Program-made: the position numbers and the translations under genes | Assembly (NCBI RefSeq): GCF_009932555.1 | Contig: NZ_BLJO01000006.1 | Coordinates: 10,668-74,667 of the forward strand | DNA: 64,000 nucleotides | Direction of reading: 5' to 3' | From: Steroidobacter agaridevorans | Lineage (GTDB): Bacteria > Pseudomonadota > Gammaproteobacteria > Steroidobacterales > Steroidobacteraceae | Part shown: positions 1 through 10,325 of the stretch, piece after piece | Numbering within the stretch: position 1 is the first letter of the stretch | Layout of the letters: each line of letters opens with the position of its first letter | Notes under the pieces: model-generated | What the model saw: only the letters and a program-made list of their open reading frames with translations | The model's database searches: none | What the model was told of the DNA's origin: nothing

Positions 1-49
1 ACGACGCGCCGAAACGTTGGTGCGAGATTTACTGGTGCAGAACGCGCGA

Positions 50-80
50 AGCCCTCCCTCGCATATGACGAGAGAGGGCT
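50..80 (-). terminator. Hairpin downstream of the beta-propeller gene
   Basis: Two 12-base arms (50-61 and 69-80), complementary at 11 of 12 positions, flank a 7-base loop. The hairpin sits just past the stop of the minus-strand gene ending at 95. No clear U-tract follows on the minus strand, so intrinsic termination is possible but not certain. Confidence 0.45.
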
Positions 81-94
81 CACGACAAAGGTCG

Positions 95-1141
95 TCAGAT
101 CGGCTTGTACGTCAGCACCACGAAGCTATTCGGGTGATAAACCTGCTTCTCCGCTCCGCTCGCATCCTTCGTGGTGGTCGAATCGGCCGTCACGAAATAC
201 AGGTTCCCGTTGCGCTCATCCATGTACATCATGCGGGCTTCGACTCGCGTCGTGACAGTGCCGAGCACGGTGAACTGATCCGGCCCCTTCTGCTGAATCA
301 CGGTCACGAAGCCGTCGTTACTCGATGTAACGATCCGCTGGCGCTTCTCATCGATGCCGATGCCGTCGATGCTCGGGCCGATCGCGACGGTCGCGCTCAC
401 CTTGCCGGTGGCCGGGTCCACGGAGAACATTTGCGGGTTGTCGCCGACACAAGCGGCGATGATGCGCTTGGTCCTCGCCTGCCAACGCGTCTTGGAAACA
501 TTGCAGGGCACCTGCCAGCGCGCGCTTTCCTTCAGCGTCTTGGAGTCGAGCTTCAGGATCAGGTTGTCCTTGCGGGCCGGCGCGTAGATGTTGCCGGCGC
601 CGTCGATGGCTGGATCGTCCATCTTCTTGAACGGGAAAGTCGTCGTCTTCAGCAGCTTGCCGGTCGCGGCGTCGAGCGTGTACCACGTGGACTGCGCCGG
701 GCGCGTGCCAGTGATGAAATGCACCTGCTTGGTCGCCGGGTCGTGCACACCACTATTCAAGCCACCGTCTTTATCGAGCGCCAAACGCTGGATCGGTTTC
801 AGCGTCTGCAGGTCGATGCTCAACAGCGAGCCATCGGTGTTCGCCACATAGCCTCGGTTGTACTGAGGCAGCAGCAACGGACCATTGGCGCCCTTCGAGT
901 TCTCGACCGTCGCGATCGCCTTGTTCTGGTCCACGTCGAACACGGTCAGGCCATCCACATCGCGCGCCAGGAACAGGCGAGCGGTGCCCGGCTGCATCTT
1001 GATGTAATCCCAGCCGCTGTCGGTGCTGGGCAAGCTGACCGCCGACTCCAGCTGGTAAAGCAAGCCGGCCTGGTCGGCGTGGGCCGCAGCCGTTGCGCCA
1101 AAGGCAACAGCCCCGGCGAGCACCAATGAACCTAAACGCAT
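95..1141 (-). CDS. Secreted YncE-like beta-propeller protein
   Basis: This 348-residue protein starts MRLGSLVLAGAVAFG and carries a clear N-terminal signal peptide ending near AAAHA, so it should be periplasmic. The mature part is built of repeating blades such as GLTVFDVDQNKAIATVEN, LLSIDLQTLKPI and QMFSVDPATGKV. These are typical of YncE/YVTN seven-bladed propellers, which often bind ligands or proteins rather than catalyse. The reading frame extends 85 codons upstream, but the ATG at 1141 is chosen because the signal peptide begins there. The gene is divergent from the small gene at 1344 and has no functional partner that fixes its role. The fold is well supported; the function is unknown. 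Confidence 0.75.
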   Translation of the reverse strand: MRLGSLVLAGAVAFGATAAAHADQAGLLYQLESAVSLPSTDSGWDYIKMQPGTARLFLARDVDGLTVFDVDQNKAIATVENSKGANGPLLLPQYNRGYVANTDGSLLSIDLQTLKPIQRLALDKDGGLNSGVHDPATKQVHFITGTRPAQSTWYTLDAATGKLLKTTTFPFKKMDDPAIDGAGNIYAPARKDNLILKLDSKTLKESARWQVPCNVSKTRWQARTKRIIAACVGDNPQMFSVDPATGKVSATVAIGPSIDGIGIDEKRQRIVTSSNDGFVTVIQQKGPDQFTVLGTVTTRVEARMMYMDERNGNLYFVTADSTTTKDASGAEKQVYHPNSFVVLTYKPI

Positions 1142-1343
1142 CGCATACTCCGCGTGACGGGAAAGCGCGGCAGTATGCGTTCGGCAGGCTGATAATTGAC
1201 TGACGGTGCGGAGCGAATTCCCCTCCATGGCCATGTCAACGCCGGCCGCCCGCGAAAAATATGAATAAGGCGAACCCCTAAAATGTCCAGGCTGCGGACT
1301 GATCGCCTCTTTGCCGAAACCTCTTCTTCTTATACTCCGGCGC

Positions 1344-1658
1344 ATGACAGCCCTGCTGGCCAAGGCGATGCGCACGCTGGTCGATCTACTCCACACCGAG
1401 CATGGATACGCGCGGATCTTCCACGACCAGGACGGTTTCAGCTACGAGCTGCACAGCTACCGGCACACGCCGGTGGTTGATCTCTTCACGCGCATGTTGG
1501 GCTATGAGTCCGCCGATCACGCGACCGAAGCGGCTCGCGAAACCCTTTCGGCCATTCACGCCAGCCCGCGTGGTCGAAGCAACAAGGGTCGCACCCGCGG
1601 CCGCCGCAGTCCTCCGCCCGAAGCCACTCAACTGATCCTGCCCGTCGGCGTCTGCTGA
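1344..1658 (+). CDS. Small conserved-looking hypothetical protein
   Basis: This is a 104-residue product beginning MTALLAKAMRTLVDLLHTEH. I recognise no family. The first two thirds look like a folded alpha/beta unit (YARIFHDQDGFSYELHSYRH, then an amphipathic helix rich in A and E). The tail is basic (GRSNKGRTRGRR) and could bind nucleic acid, which is inference only. An upstream in-frame start at 1311 exists. The stop lies 3 bases from the stop of the convergent beta-glucosidase gene. It could be a non-coding shadow, but neither opposite-strand frame here gives a better protein. Confidence 0.45.
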   Translation: MTALLAKAMRTLVDLLHTEHGYARIFHDQDGFSYELHSYRHTPVVDLFTRMLGYESADHATEAARETLSAIHASPRGRSNKGRTRGRRSPPPEATQLILPVGVC

Positions 1659-1661
1659 TCG

Positions 1662-3016
<1,355 letters not shown>

Positions 3017-3020
<4 letters not shown>

Positions 3021-4075
3021 TCTTTGGCAGGCGCCGCGGTGGACTCACGCACGATGAGCTCGACTTGCGGCAAGGAAATATCCGGCTGCTCACCTTGCAG
3101 CATCTGAAGCATGGCCGCGCCCGAGCTTTCACCCAGCACGCGGATCGATTGACGCACCGAGGTGAGCGGCGGCACTCGATAAGACGAGGAATGCAGGTCG
3201 TCGAAACCGACAACGGAAACGTCGCGCGGACAATTCAAGCCGCTGCGATGGAGGGCCAGGCACGCGCCGTAGGCCGTTTGATCGTTCACACAGAACAGTG
3301 CGCTGAATTTATTGCCCGACTTGAGCAGCCGCAGGGTCGCCTCGACACCGCCTTCTTCGTGGAAGTCGCCGGGCACGACCAGCTTCGGATCATGTGCAAT
3401 GCCCGCATCGGCGAGCGCGCGCCGATATCCCTTGAAGCGTAACGATGCGTCCGGGTGATCGAGAATGCCGGCGATGAACGCGATGCGCCGATGCCCGAGC
3501 TCGATTAAATGCCGGGTTGCAAGCCAGGCGCCCCGCTCGTCATCCACCTGCAAGCTGAAAATGTTCGGCGCCTTCAGACTGCGGCCGCTCACCACCAGCG
3601 GCACTTGCTTCGCATAGCTGGCCAGCTGGCGATCCTGCAAGCGGCCGGAGAAAATGATGATGCCGTCCACGCGCCGGGACAGCAGTTCGGCCATGCACCG
3701 TTCCTCGTCCTGCTCATCCCAATTGCCGCTCATGAACAGCGCCGTGTAGCCGCGCTGCTGCAGGTAATCTTCGATGCCTCGCAAGCCTTCGCCGTAGAAC
3801 GGGCTGTCGATGGCCTGGGTGATGACGCCGATGGTGTTCGATTTCCCCAGCGCCAGTCCGCGCGCCGCGGCGTTCGGCCGGAAATTGAGCTTGGCGATGG
3901 CCGCCTCGACCGCGTCCTTGCGTTCCGGGCTTACCTTCGCAGTGCCGTTGATGATGCGCGATACGGTCGCAATCGACACGCCAGCTTCCTTCGCCACCAT
4001 TTCCAGCGTGGGCGGGGAATCCGGCAAGGCGGTCGTAGCGCGCTTCCTGGCGTTGTTGTCAGCTCGCTTGCTCAT
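3017..4075 (-). CDS. LacI/PurR family transcriptional regulator
   Basis: This 352-residue regulator has an N-terminal helix-turn-helix at roughly 23-50 (TLEMVAKEAGVSIATVSRII, followed by NGTAKVSPE) and the hinge region FRPNAAARGLALGKSNTIGV. A periplasmic-binding-protein-like effector domain follows to the end. It lies between the sugar porter and the beta-glucosidase on the same strand (64 bases after the porter, 4-base overlap with the glucosidase). It is therefore the natural local repressor, most likely sensing a sugar or sugar phosphate. The perfect palindrome at 5630-5643 in the divergent promoter region is the expected type of operator. Binding there is inference. Confidence 0.93.
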
Positions 4076-4139
4076 CGTCGTGCAGTGAATTTCATATTAA
4101 TGCGCATCCATGCGCCCGGAAATTCGGGTGTCCCGCCCC

Positions 4140-5489
4140 TCAGGCAGTCATCAAGTCGCTTTCCAGCTGCTCGAGCGTGCGGCCTTTGGTCTCAGGCACG
4201 AGCAGCACCACGAACAGCAGCGCCGCGGTGGCGAACAATGCGAATGCCAGAAAAGTGCCGCCCGAGCCCAGGGTGGACAGCGCCCAGGGGAATATCATTG
4301 TGACCGTGGCGCTGACCAGAGCGTTCGAGAATCCTGCCACCGAAATGGCGGCCGCGCGCTGTTCGTTCGGAAATATTTCCGAGAGCAGCACCCACATCAC
4401 CGGCCCCAGCGAAATCGCGAACGAGGCGACGAAGCCGATGATGGCGATCAACACCAGGCGAGCGTTGTAACTTTCCTGGCTGAAGGCCCAGCTGATCGCG
4501 AACAAGGACAGCGCCATGCCCGCGATGCCCACGATCAGCAGCGGCTTGCGCCCCAGCTTGTCGATCAGCCAGATCGCGACGAAGGTCATCGCCACGTTCA
4601 CCACGCCCACCATGACAGCCTGGCGGAACGCGTCGTCCACGCCGCCGCCGGCCTGAGTAAAGATCGTCGGCAGGTAATAGAAGATCGCATTGATGCCCGT
4701 GATCTGCTGAAAGAACGCCAGGCCGAGCGCGATGATCATGATCTTCCGCACGCGCGTGTCGAACAGGCCGCGAAAGCCGCGCGACACTGCTTTCATCGTC
4801 AGGCTGCGCTGGATCTGTTCCAGGTTTTCCTGCGCCTGCTGTTCGCCCGCGACTCTGCGCAGCACGGCGAGCGCCGCCTCATTTTGACCTTTCAGCAGCA
4901 ACCAGCGCGGACTCTCTGGAACGAACCACAACAGAGTGAAGTATGCGAGCGCCGGCACCATCTGCACGCCGAGCATGTAGCGCCAGTTGTGCTCGCCCAG
5001 ATCCAGCAGGAAATAGTTCGAGAAGAACGACGCCGAAATGCCGATCACGATCATCAATTGATTCAACGACACCAGGCTGCCGCGCTTGTCGGCCGGCGCG
5101 ATCTCCGCGATATAAACCGGCGCAATCAGAATCGCGCCGCCGACCGCCAGGCCGCCGACGATACGAGCGGCGACGAAGCTCGGGAACGAAGTAGCGGATG
5201 CGGCCAATAGCGAGGACATGACGAATAACAACGCGGTGCCGAGCAAAACCCGCCGCCGCCCGAAACGATCGCTCAACGGACCCGCGATGGCATTGCCCGC
5301 CATCGCGCCCCAGCCGAGGCTGCTGACCGCAAAGCCCAGTTTCAAATCGCCGCTCGCGCCGCTGAGCGAGAAATATTCCTTGATGAACGGCACGACGCCC
5401 GAGATCACGGTGGCGTCGAAACCGAGCAGGAATCCGCCGATCGCGACCGTCAGCGCCACGAATCCGATGTTCAACTTGCCTTGCGACAT
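4140..5489 (-). CDS. MFS sugar porter (XylE/GalP-like)
   Basis: This 449-residue, 12-helix major facilitator protein belongs to the sugar porter family, which imports monosaccharides or small glycosides with protons across the inner membrane. Signatures are DRFGRR after helix 2, PESPRWLL before the central loop, the helix-7 motif FQQITGINAIFYYLP, DKLGRKPLL after helix 8 and PETKGRTLE at the C-terminus. It is the first gene of the minus-strand set porter, LacI regulator, beta-glucosidase, and diverges from the TonB receptor at 5723. Receptor, porter and glycosidase together form a complete import and cleavage route. Confidence 0.94.
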   Translation of the reverse strand: MSQGKLNIGFVALTVAIGGFLLGFDATVISGVVPFIKEYFSLSGASGDLKLGFAVSSLGWGAMAGNAIAGPLSDRFGRRRVLLGTALLFVMSSLLAASATSFPSFVAARIVGGLAVGGAILIAPVYIAEIAPADKRGSLVSLNQLMIVIGISASFFSNYFLLDLGEHNWRYMLGVQMVPALAYFTLLWFVPESPRWLLLKGQNEAALAVLRRVAGEQQAQENLEQIQRSLTMKAVSRGFRGLFDTRVRKIMIIALGLAFFQQITGINAIFYYLPTIFTQAGGGVDDAFRQAVMVGVVNVAMTFVAIWLIDKLGRKPLLIVGIAGMALSLFAISWAFSQESYNARLVLIAIIGFVASFAISLGPVMWVLLSEIFPNEQRAAAISVAGFSNALVSATVTMIFPWALSTLGSGGTFLAFALFATAALLFVVLLVPETKGRTLEQLESDLMTA

Positions 5490-5629
5490 GTGACTCGCCG
5501 ATGTTTTTAATCGTCTTTTGCCGTGAGGCGATCAATGTTAGCGATAACTATGACCGCTTCCCCCCAACTTCGCCAGCCAGCGCGCAACAGCCCGCTTGCC
5601 GGATCGCTCGGGAGCATGCTACCGTAAAT

Positions 5630-5643
5630 TGTAAGCGCTTACA
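5630..5643. promoter_or_regulatory. LacI-type operator palindrome
   Basis: TGTAAGCGCTTACA is a perfect 14-base palindrome with the central CG-containing step typical of LacI-family operators. It lies in the 233-base region between the divergent porter gene (start 5489) and the receptor gene (start 5723), 80 bases upstream of the receptor start. The adjacent LacI regulator is the likely ligand. The site could control both directions. Confidence 0.75.
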
Positions 5644-5722
5644 TCCGGTGTTTACTGGTCATCGGCCGGACGCCCAGCGCAACAATAATTTTGGCGACGA
5701 ATGGACATCGGGGGTAAAAGTC

Positions 5723-8686
5723 GTGAGCGATCGCGCATTTCATGGCAATAAAGTAGCGCGTGCTATCTCGTTGATTCTCGGAACGGCGGTCGCACTACCC
5801 GCCTTCTCTCAGCAAACCACCGAGCTCGAAGAGGTCGTGGTCACCGGCATCCGCGGCAGTCTCACTTCATCGATGGAGTTGAAGCGCGACTCGCAGGGCG
5901 TGATGGACGGCATCGTTGCCGAAGACATCGGCAAGTTCCCGGACACCAACCTGGCCGAATCCATGCAACGGGTCAGCGGCGTATCCATCGACCGCTCGCT
6001 CGGCGAGGGTTCGAAGGTCACGGTGCGCGGCGTCGGCCCGGACTACAACCTGGTGTTGTTGAATGGCCGCCAGATGCCCGCTTCGGCACTGGCAGAGACC
6101 GGTGCATCGGCATCGCGCGCGTTCGATTTCGCAAACCTCGCTTCCGAATCGATCTCGGCGATCGAGGTGTACAAGACCAGCCGCGCAGCGACGCCCACCG
6201 GCGGCATCGGTGCGACGGTCAACATCAAGACCGCGCGCCCGCTCGACAATCCGGGGCTGCACACCAGCTTCGGCGCCAAGGGCGTGATGGACACGTCCGT
6301 GGACAATCTGCCGAACAGCCTGAAAGGCGATTCCATCACTCCCGAAGTTTCCGGCATCTACAGCCAGACCTTCGGCGACGACAAGTTCGGTATCGCGCTC
6401 AGCGCGAGCTATCAGGAACGCGATTTCGGCTTCAATCAAGCGTCGGTGGGCAACGGCTGGAAATCGTTCGCCGGCGACGAGAACAACTGGGGCACCATTC
6501 CTCAAGCCGGCGCGCCGGGCTCGGAGCGCATCACCAATCGCCCGGATGCGACCGACACCTACTCGGTGCCACAGAACCTGGGTTACAGCGTCAACGGCGT
6601 GGAGCGTAAGCGCACCAACGGTCAGCTGACCTTGCAGTACGCGCCTACCGATAGCATCACGACGACGCTCGACTACACGTACTCCGAGAACAAGATCGCG
6701 CAACAGCGCAACGAGCTCTCGGTGTGGTTCAACTTCGGCCCGTCGACCAGCACCTGGACGGACGGCCCGGTGGCCGCGCCGCTGATCTACTCGGAAGCCA
6801 TCGATGCCGTCGCGGCTCCGTCGGATCTGTCCATGGGCGGCGCCAAGTTCGCCACCAAGAACGAAAACAATTCGGTCGGCTTCAACGTCGAGTGGCGCGC
6901 CACCGATCGCTTCGGCCTGGAATTCGATTTCCACGATTCCAGCGCCGAATCGGGCGCCGACAGCCCGTACGGTTCGAACGCAGTACTCGGTGTTGCGGGC
7001 TTCTTCCGTGGCACGACCACAGCGGACTTCTCGAAGGACTTCCCGGTCATCAGCGTGCAGCTGCCGCCCGGCATGAGCGCCATCGATCCTTCCCGCACCG
7101 AAGTCACCGGCTCCAGCTTCCGCAACAGCTACATGAAGACGGAGATCCAGCAGGCACAGCTGAGCGGCAACCTGGATTTCACCGACGAGTCACGGCTCAA
7201 CTTCGGCGTTGCGTTGACGGATCTGAAGAACCGCTCCGCCTATTCCAACGTGCAGCTGGATACGTGGAGCAGCAACGGCGACGCGGGCGCTTATCCCGAC
7301 GACGTGTGGCGCGCAGATACCGTGCGTCAATACTTCGACAATATTGGCGGCAGCGGCAATCCGAACCTGTTCAATCAGTTCTTCACCTTCGATTTCGAGA
7401 CCGTGCGCAACATCGCCGCGTCCGTCGGCGGCGAGCAGAACTATCGCGCCTCGCCGATCTTCCAGGTCGACCGCCGCGTCGAAGAAGAGTCGCAGAGCGC
7501 CTTCGTGCAATACAGCCAGGAATGGGAATGGGGTCTGCCCATGCAGGGCGCGGTGGGGCTGCGCTATGAGAAGACGGATGTGACTTCGCGCTCGCTGGTG
7601 CCGACGATCACGGGCATCAATTGGGTCGCGAACAACGAGTTCCCGTTGGTGCTCGGCCCGGGCATCTATGAGCAGCTCGAAGGCGATTACGACTACGTGC
7701 TGCCGAGCCTCGACTTCGCCGTCGACCTGACCGACAGCGTCAAGCTGCGCGCAAGCTACGGTCAGAGTATCGGCCGGCCGCTGTGGGATCAGATCCAAGG
7801 TGGCCGCACGGTCGACCAGATCGTCCGCATCAACGGCGGCACCGGCAACCAGGGCAATCCCAAGCTGAAGCCGCTGGAATCGGAAAACATCGACCTCTCG
7901 CTCGAATGGTATTACGCCGACGCGAGCTATCTGTCGGTGGGTTACTTCCGTAAGAACATCGACAACTACATCGGCACGACGCTGGAAATGCAGACCCCGT
8001 ACGACATCCACCATCCGGGCCAGGGCGCGTATTTCCAGGAAGCCGTCGCCAACGCCTGTCCGACGGCGGAGCTGACCTGCGTCCGCAATTACATCTTCGC
8101 CAACCACAATGGCGATCCGGGCGTGCGCCCCGATCCGAACAATCCGACGAATCCGATCATTTCCGGCCTGCCGGGCGATCCGATCGTGTCGTTCGCGATC
8201 AAGGTGCCGGCAAACCAGCAGTCCGCGTCCCTGGATGGCTGGGAGCTCAACGTTCAGCACATGTTCGGCGCCACCGGCTTCGGCGTGTCGGCGAACTACA
8301 CGCTGGTCGACTCCGACCTCACGTACGACAACTACAACCGCGGCGAACAGTTCGCGCTGGAAGGCTTGAGCGATGCGGCCAACGTGGTGGCGTTCTACGA
8401 GAACGACAAGTTCCAGGTGCGCGCCGCGTACAACTGGCGTGACGAGTTCCTCGCCGCACGCTTCGACGGCGGCGGCTTGCCGAACCCCGTCTACACCGAG
8501 GCGTACGGTCAGCTCGACGTGAATGCCAGCTACAACTGGAATGACAACCTGACCTTGATGGCCGAGGCGATCAATCTCACCGACGAGATCTATCGCCAGC
8601 ACAGCCGTAACTCTCATCAGGTGATCATGGTCCAGCAGACCGGTCCGCGCTTCATGGTCGGCGCGCGCTACAAGTTCGGCAATTAG
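5723..8686 (+). CDS. TonB-dependent receptor, Xanthomonas/Caulobacter large class
   Basis: This 987-residue outer-membrane receptor is of the large class associated with sugar uptake. I place the start at a GTG at 5723. It follows a GGGGG ribosome-binding stretch at 5710-5714 and the operator, and directly gives a signal peptide (SDRAFHGNKVARAISLILG ending at about PAFSQQ). The reading frame is open 74 codons further upstream, but that part runs through the operator. The TonB box and plug start are seen in ELEEVVVTGIRGSL. The family signature GIVAEDIGKFPDTNLAESMQ follows, then an NGRQMP plug motif and a long C-terminal barrel ending GARYKFGN. The divergent LacI regulator, porter and beta-glucosidase point to a glucoside or oligosaccharide substrate. 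A terminator follows at 8716. Confidence 0.93.
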   Translation: MSDRAFHGNKVARAISLILGTAVALPAFSQQTTELEEVVVTGIRGSLTSSMELKRDSQGVMDGIVAEDIGKFPDTNLAESMQRVSGVSIDRSLGEGSKVTVRGVGPDYNLVLLNGRQMPASALAETGASASRAFDFANLASESISAIEVYKTSRAATPTGGIGATVNIKTARPLDNPGLHTSFGAKGVMDTSVDNLPNSLKGDSITPEVSGIYSQTFGDDKFGIALSASYQERDFGFNQASVGNGWKSFAGDENNWGTIPQAGAPGSERITNRPDATDTYSVPQNLGYSVNGVERKRTNGQLTLQYAPTDSITTTLDYTYSENKIAQQRNELSVWFNFGPSTSTWTDGPVAAPLIYSEAIDAVAAPSDLSMGGAKFATKNENNSVGFNVEWRATDRFGLEFDFHDSSAESGADSPYGSNAVLGVAGFFRGTTTADFSKDFPVISVQLPPGMSAIDPSRTEVTGSSFRNSYMKTEIQQAQLSGNLDFTDESRLNFGVALTDLKNRSAYSNVQLDTWSSNGDAGAYPDDVWRADTVRQYFDNIGGSGNPNLFNQFFTFDFETVRNIAASVGGEQNYRASPIFQVDRRVEEESQSAFVQYSQEWEWGLPMQGAVGLRYEKTDVTSRSLVPTITGINWVANNEFPLVLGPGIYEQLEGDYDYVLPSLDFAVDLTDSVKLRASYGQSIGRPLWDQIQGGRTVDQIVRINGGTGNQGNPKLKPLESENIDLSLEWYYADASYLSVGYFRKNIDNYIGTTLEMQTPYDIHHPGQGAYFQEAVANACPTAELTCVRNYIFANHNGDPGVRPDPNNPTNPIISGLPGDPIVSFAIKVPANQQSASLDGWELNVQHMFGATGFGVSANYTLVDSDLTYDNYNRGEQFALEGLSDAANVVAFYENDKFQVRAAYNWRDEFLAARFDGGGLPNPVYTEAYGQLDVNASYNWNDNLTLMAEAINLTDEIYRQHSRNSHQVIMVQQTGPRFMVGARYKFGN

Positions 8687-8715
8687 GCCGAGCCTGCACC
8701 GAAGCTGCAGGCAGG

Positions 8716-8750
8716 AAAAGCCGCTGTTTCCCCCAGCGGCTTTTTCCTTT
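8716..8750 (+). terminator. Rho-independent terminator after the TonB receptor
   Basis: An 11-base stem (AAAAGCCGCTG at 8716-8726 paired with 8734-8744) with a 7-base loop is followed by TTTTTCCTTTT-like sequence. It is a strong intrinsic terminator located only about 20 bases before the start of the first halogenase gene. Downstream genes therefore depend on read-through or another promoter. Confidence 0.85.
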
Positions 8751-8768
8751 TAAAGGCATTATTGAGCG

Positions 8769-10319
8769 ATGGCGGAGATCCAACACATCCTGATCGTGGG
8801 TGGCGGTTCGGCCGGCTGGCTGACCGCCGGCGTGCTCGCGGCAGAGCACCGCTCGCGCTCCGGCCCGACGCTGCGAATCACCCTGCTCGAGTCGCCGAAC
8901 ATCGGACCCATCGGCGTCGGCGAAGGCACCTGGCCGACCATGCGCGACACGCTGAGAAGCATCGGCGTGACCGAGACCGACTTCATCCGCGAATGCGACG
9001 CCTCGTTCAAGCAGGGCTCGAAGTTCCAGCAATGGGTCAGCAATCGACAGGACGATCGTTACTTCCATCCTTTCGTTCTGCCGCACGGCTATAGCGAGAC
9101 CAATCTGGTCGCGGGCTGGCTGGAACGACACGCCGATGTGCCTTTCGCCGACCTGGTGAGCTTTCAGCCACACCTGTGCGCGCGTGACAAGGCGCCCAAA
9201 CAAGTGGCGACGCCCGAGTACGCGGCGGTCGTCAACTACGCCTATCACCTCGACGCCGGCAAGTTCGGTCTGTTCCTGCGCAAGCACTGCGTCGAGCAGC
9301 TCGGTGTGCATCACGTGCTCGATCACGTCATCGGCATCGACACGCACGACAACGGCGACATCGCGTCGCTGCAAACCAAAGAGAACGGCGCTATTGCCGC
9401 CGATCTCTTCGTGGACTGCAGCGGCATGCAGTCGCTGTTGCTCGGCCAGCATTACGGCGTGCCGTTCAAGTCACAGAAGCATGTGCTGTTCAACGATTCG
9501 GCGCTGGCGATCCAAGTGCCCTATCAGAACGACGACAGCCCGATCGGGTCGCAAACCGTCTCGACTGCGCAAAGCAACGGCTGGATCTGGGATATCGGCC
9601 TGCCGACACGGCGTGGCATCGGCCATGTGTATTCGAGTGCGCACACTTCAGACGAAGCCGCCGAGCGCGAGCTGCGGACATACATCGAGCGCACGGGCGG
9701 GCAGCAGGGCATGCCGTCGCCGCGCAAACTAACGTTCAACCCGGGCTATCGCGAAAAGTTCTGGCATCGGAACTGCGTGGCGATCGGACTGTCGGCGGGA
9801 TTCATCGAGCCGCTGGAAGCATCGGCACTCGCGCTGGTCGAACTTTCCGCTGCGATGTTGAGAGATCAGATGCCGGCAACTCGCGCTGCGATGGACATCG
9901 TCGCCCGCCGCTTCAACGATGCCTTCAGCTACCGCTGGGAGCGAGTCATCGACTTCCTGAAGCTGCACTACGTGCTGACCCAACGGACCGATTCGGATTT
10001 CTGGCGCGACAACTGTCGCCCCGCTTCCATTCCCGAGCGCCTCCAGGAACAACTGACGCTCTGGCGCCATCAGCCGCCGTCCCGTTACGATTTCCATCGC
10101 ATCGAAGAAGTGTTTCCATCGGCCAGTTATCAGTACGTCCTGTACGGAATGGGCTTTCGTCCGGATCGCGCCGGCGCCTCGCGACGCACCGATGACGCCG
10201 ACCGGGCCGATGGTTACTTCCGTGAAGCAGCCGCATTGACGAGCAAGATGCTGGCCGCACTACCCACGAACCGCGCGCTGATCGATCACATCAGGCGCAC
10301 CGGCCTATCGAAGATTTGA
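8769..10319 (+). CDS. Flavin-dependent tryptophan halogenase-like protein (first copy)
   Basis: This 516-residue protein of the tryptophan halogenase family uses reduced FAD, oxygen and halide in characterised members. The N-terminal FAD motif is GGGSAGW (11-17), followed by GVGEGTWPTM. K81 in SFKQGSKF aligns with the catalytic lysine (K79 of PrnA), and E347 in FIEPLE aligns with the catalytic glutamate. The diagnostic WxWxIP motif reads WIWDIG (272-277), so its proline is replaced by glycine. Its neighbours are the TonB receptor upstream and SapC, cupin and a second halogenase downstream. Known relatives from Brevundimonas and Xanthomonas brominate or iodinate indoles in vitro; the in vivo substrate is unknown. 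It could instead be a flavin monooxygenase acting on something imported by the receptor. Confidence 0.85.
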   Translation: MAEIQHILIVGGGSAGWLTAGVLAAEHRSRSGPTLRITLLESPNIGPIGVGEGTWPTMRDTLRSIGVTETDFIRECDASFKQGSKFQQWVSNRQDDRYFHPFVLPHGYSETNLVAGWLERHADVPFADLVSFQPHLCARDKAPKQVATPEYAAVVNYAYHLDAGKFGLFLRKHCVEQLGVHHVLDHVIGIDTHDNGDIASLQTKENGAIAADLFVDCSGMQSLLLGQHYGVPFKSQKHVLFNDSALAIQVPYQNDDSPIGSQTVSTAQSNGWIWDIGLPTRRGIGHVYSSAHTSDEAAERELRTYIERTGGQQGMPSPRKLTFNPGYREKFWHRNCVAIGLSAGFIEPLEASALALVELSAAMLRDQMPATRAAMDIVARRFNDAFSYRWERVIDFLKLHYVLTQRTDSDFWRDNCRPASIPERLQEQLTLWRHQPPSRYDFHRIEEVFPSASYQYVLYGMGFRPDRAGASRRTDDADRADGYFREAAALTSKMLAALPTNRALIDHIRRTGLSKI

Positions 10320-10325
10320 CGCGCT

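Noticed and set aside
17-1129. Long plus-strand ORF opposite the beta-propeller gene
   Set aside because: It is antisense to a gene with a clear signal peptide and blade repeats. Its translation is Arg/His/Val-rich with no recognisable fold, as expected for a GC-rich shadow frame.
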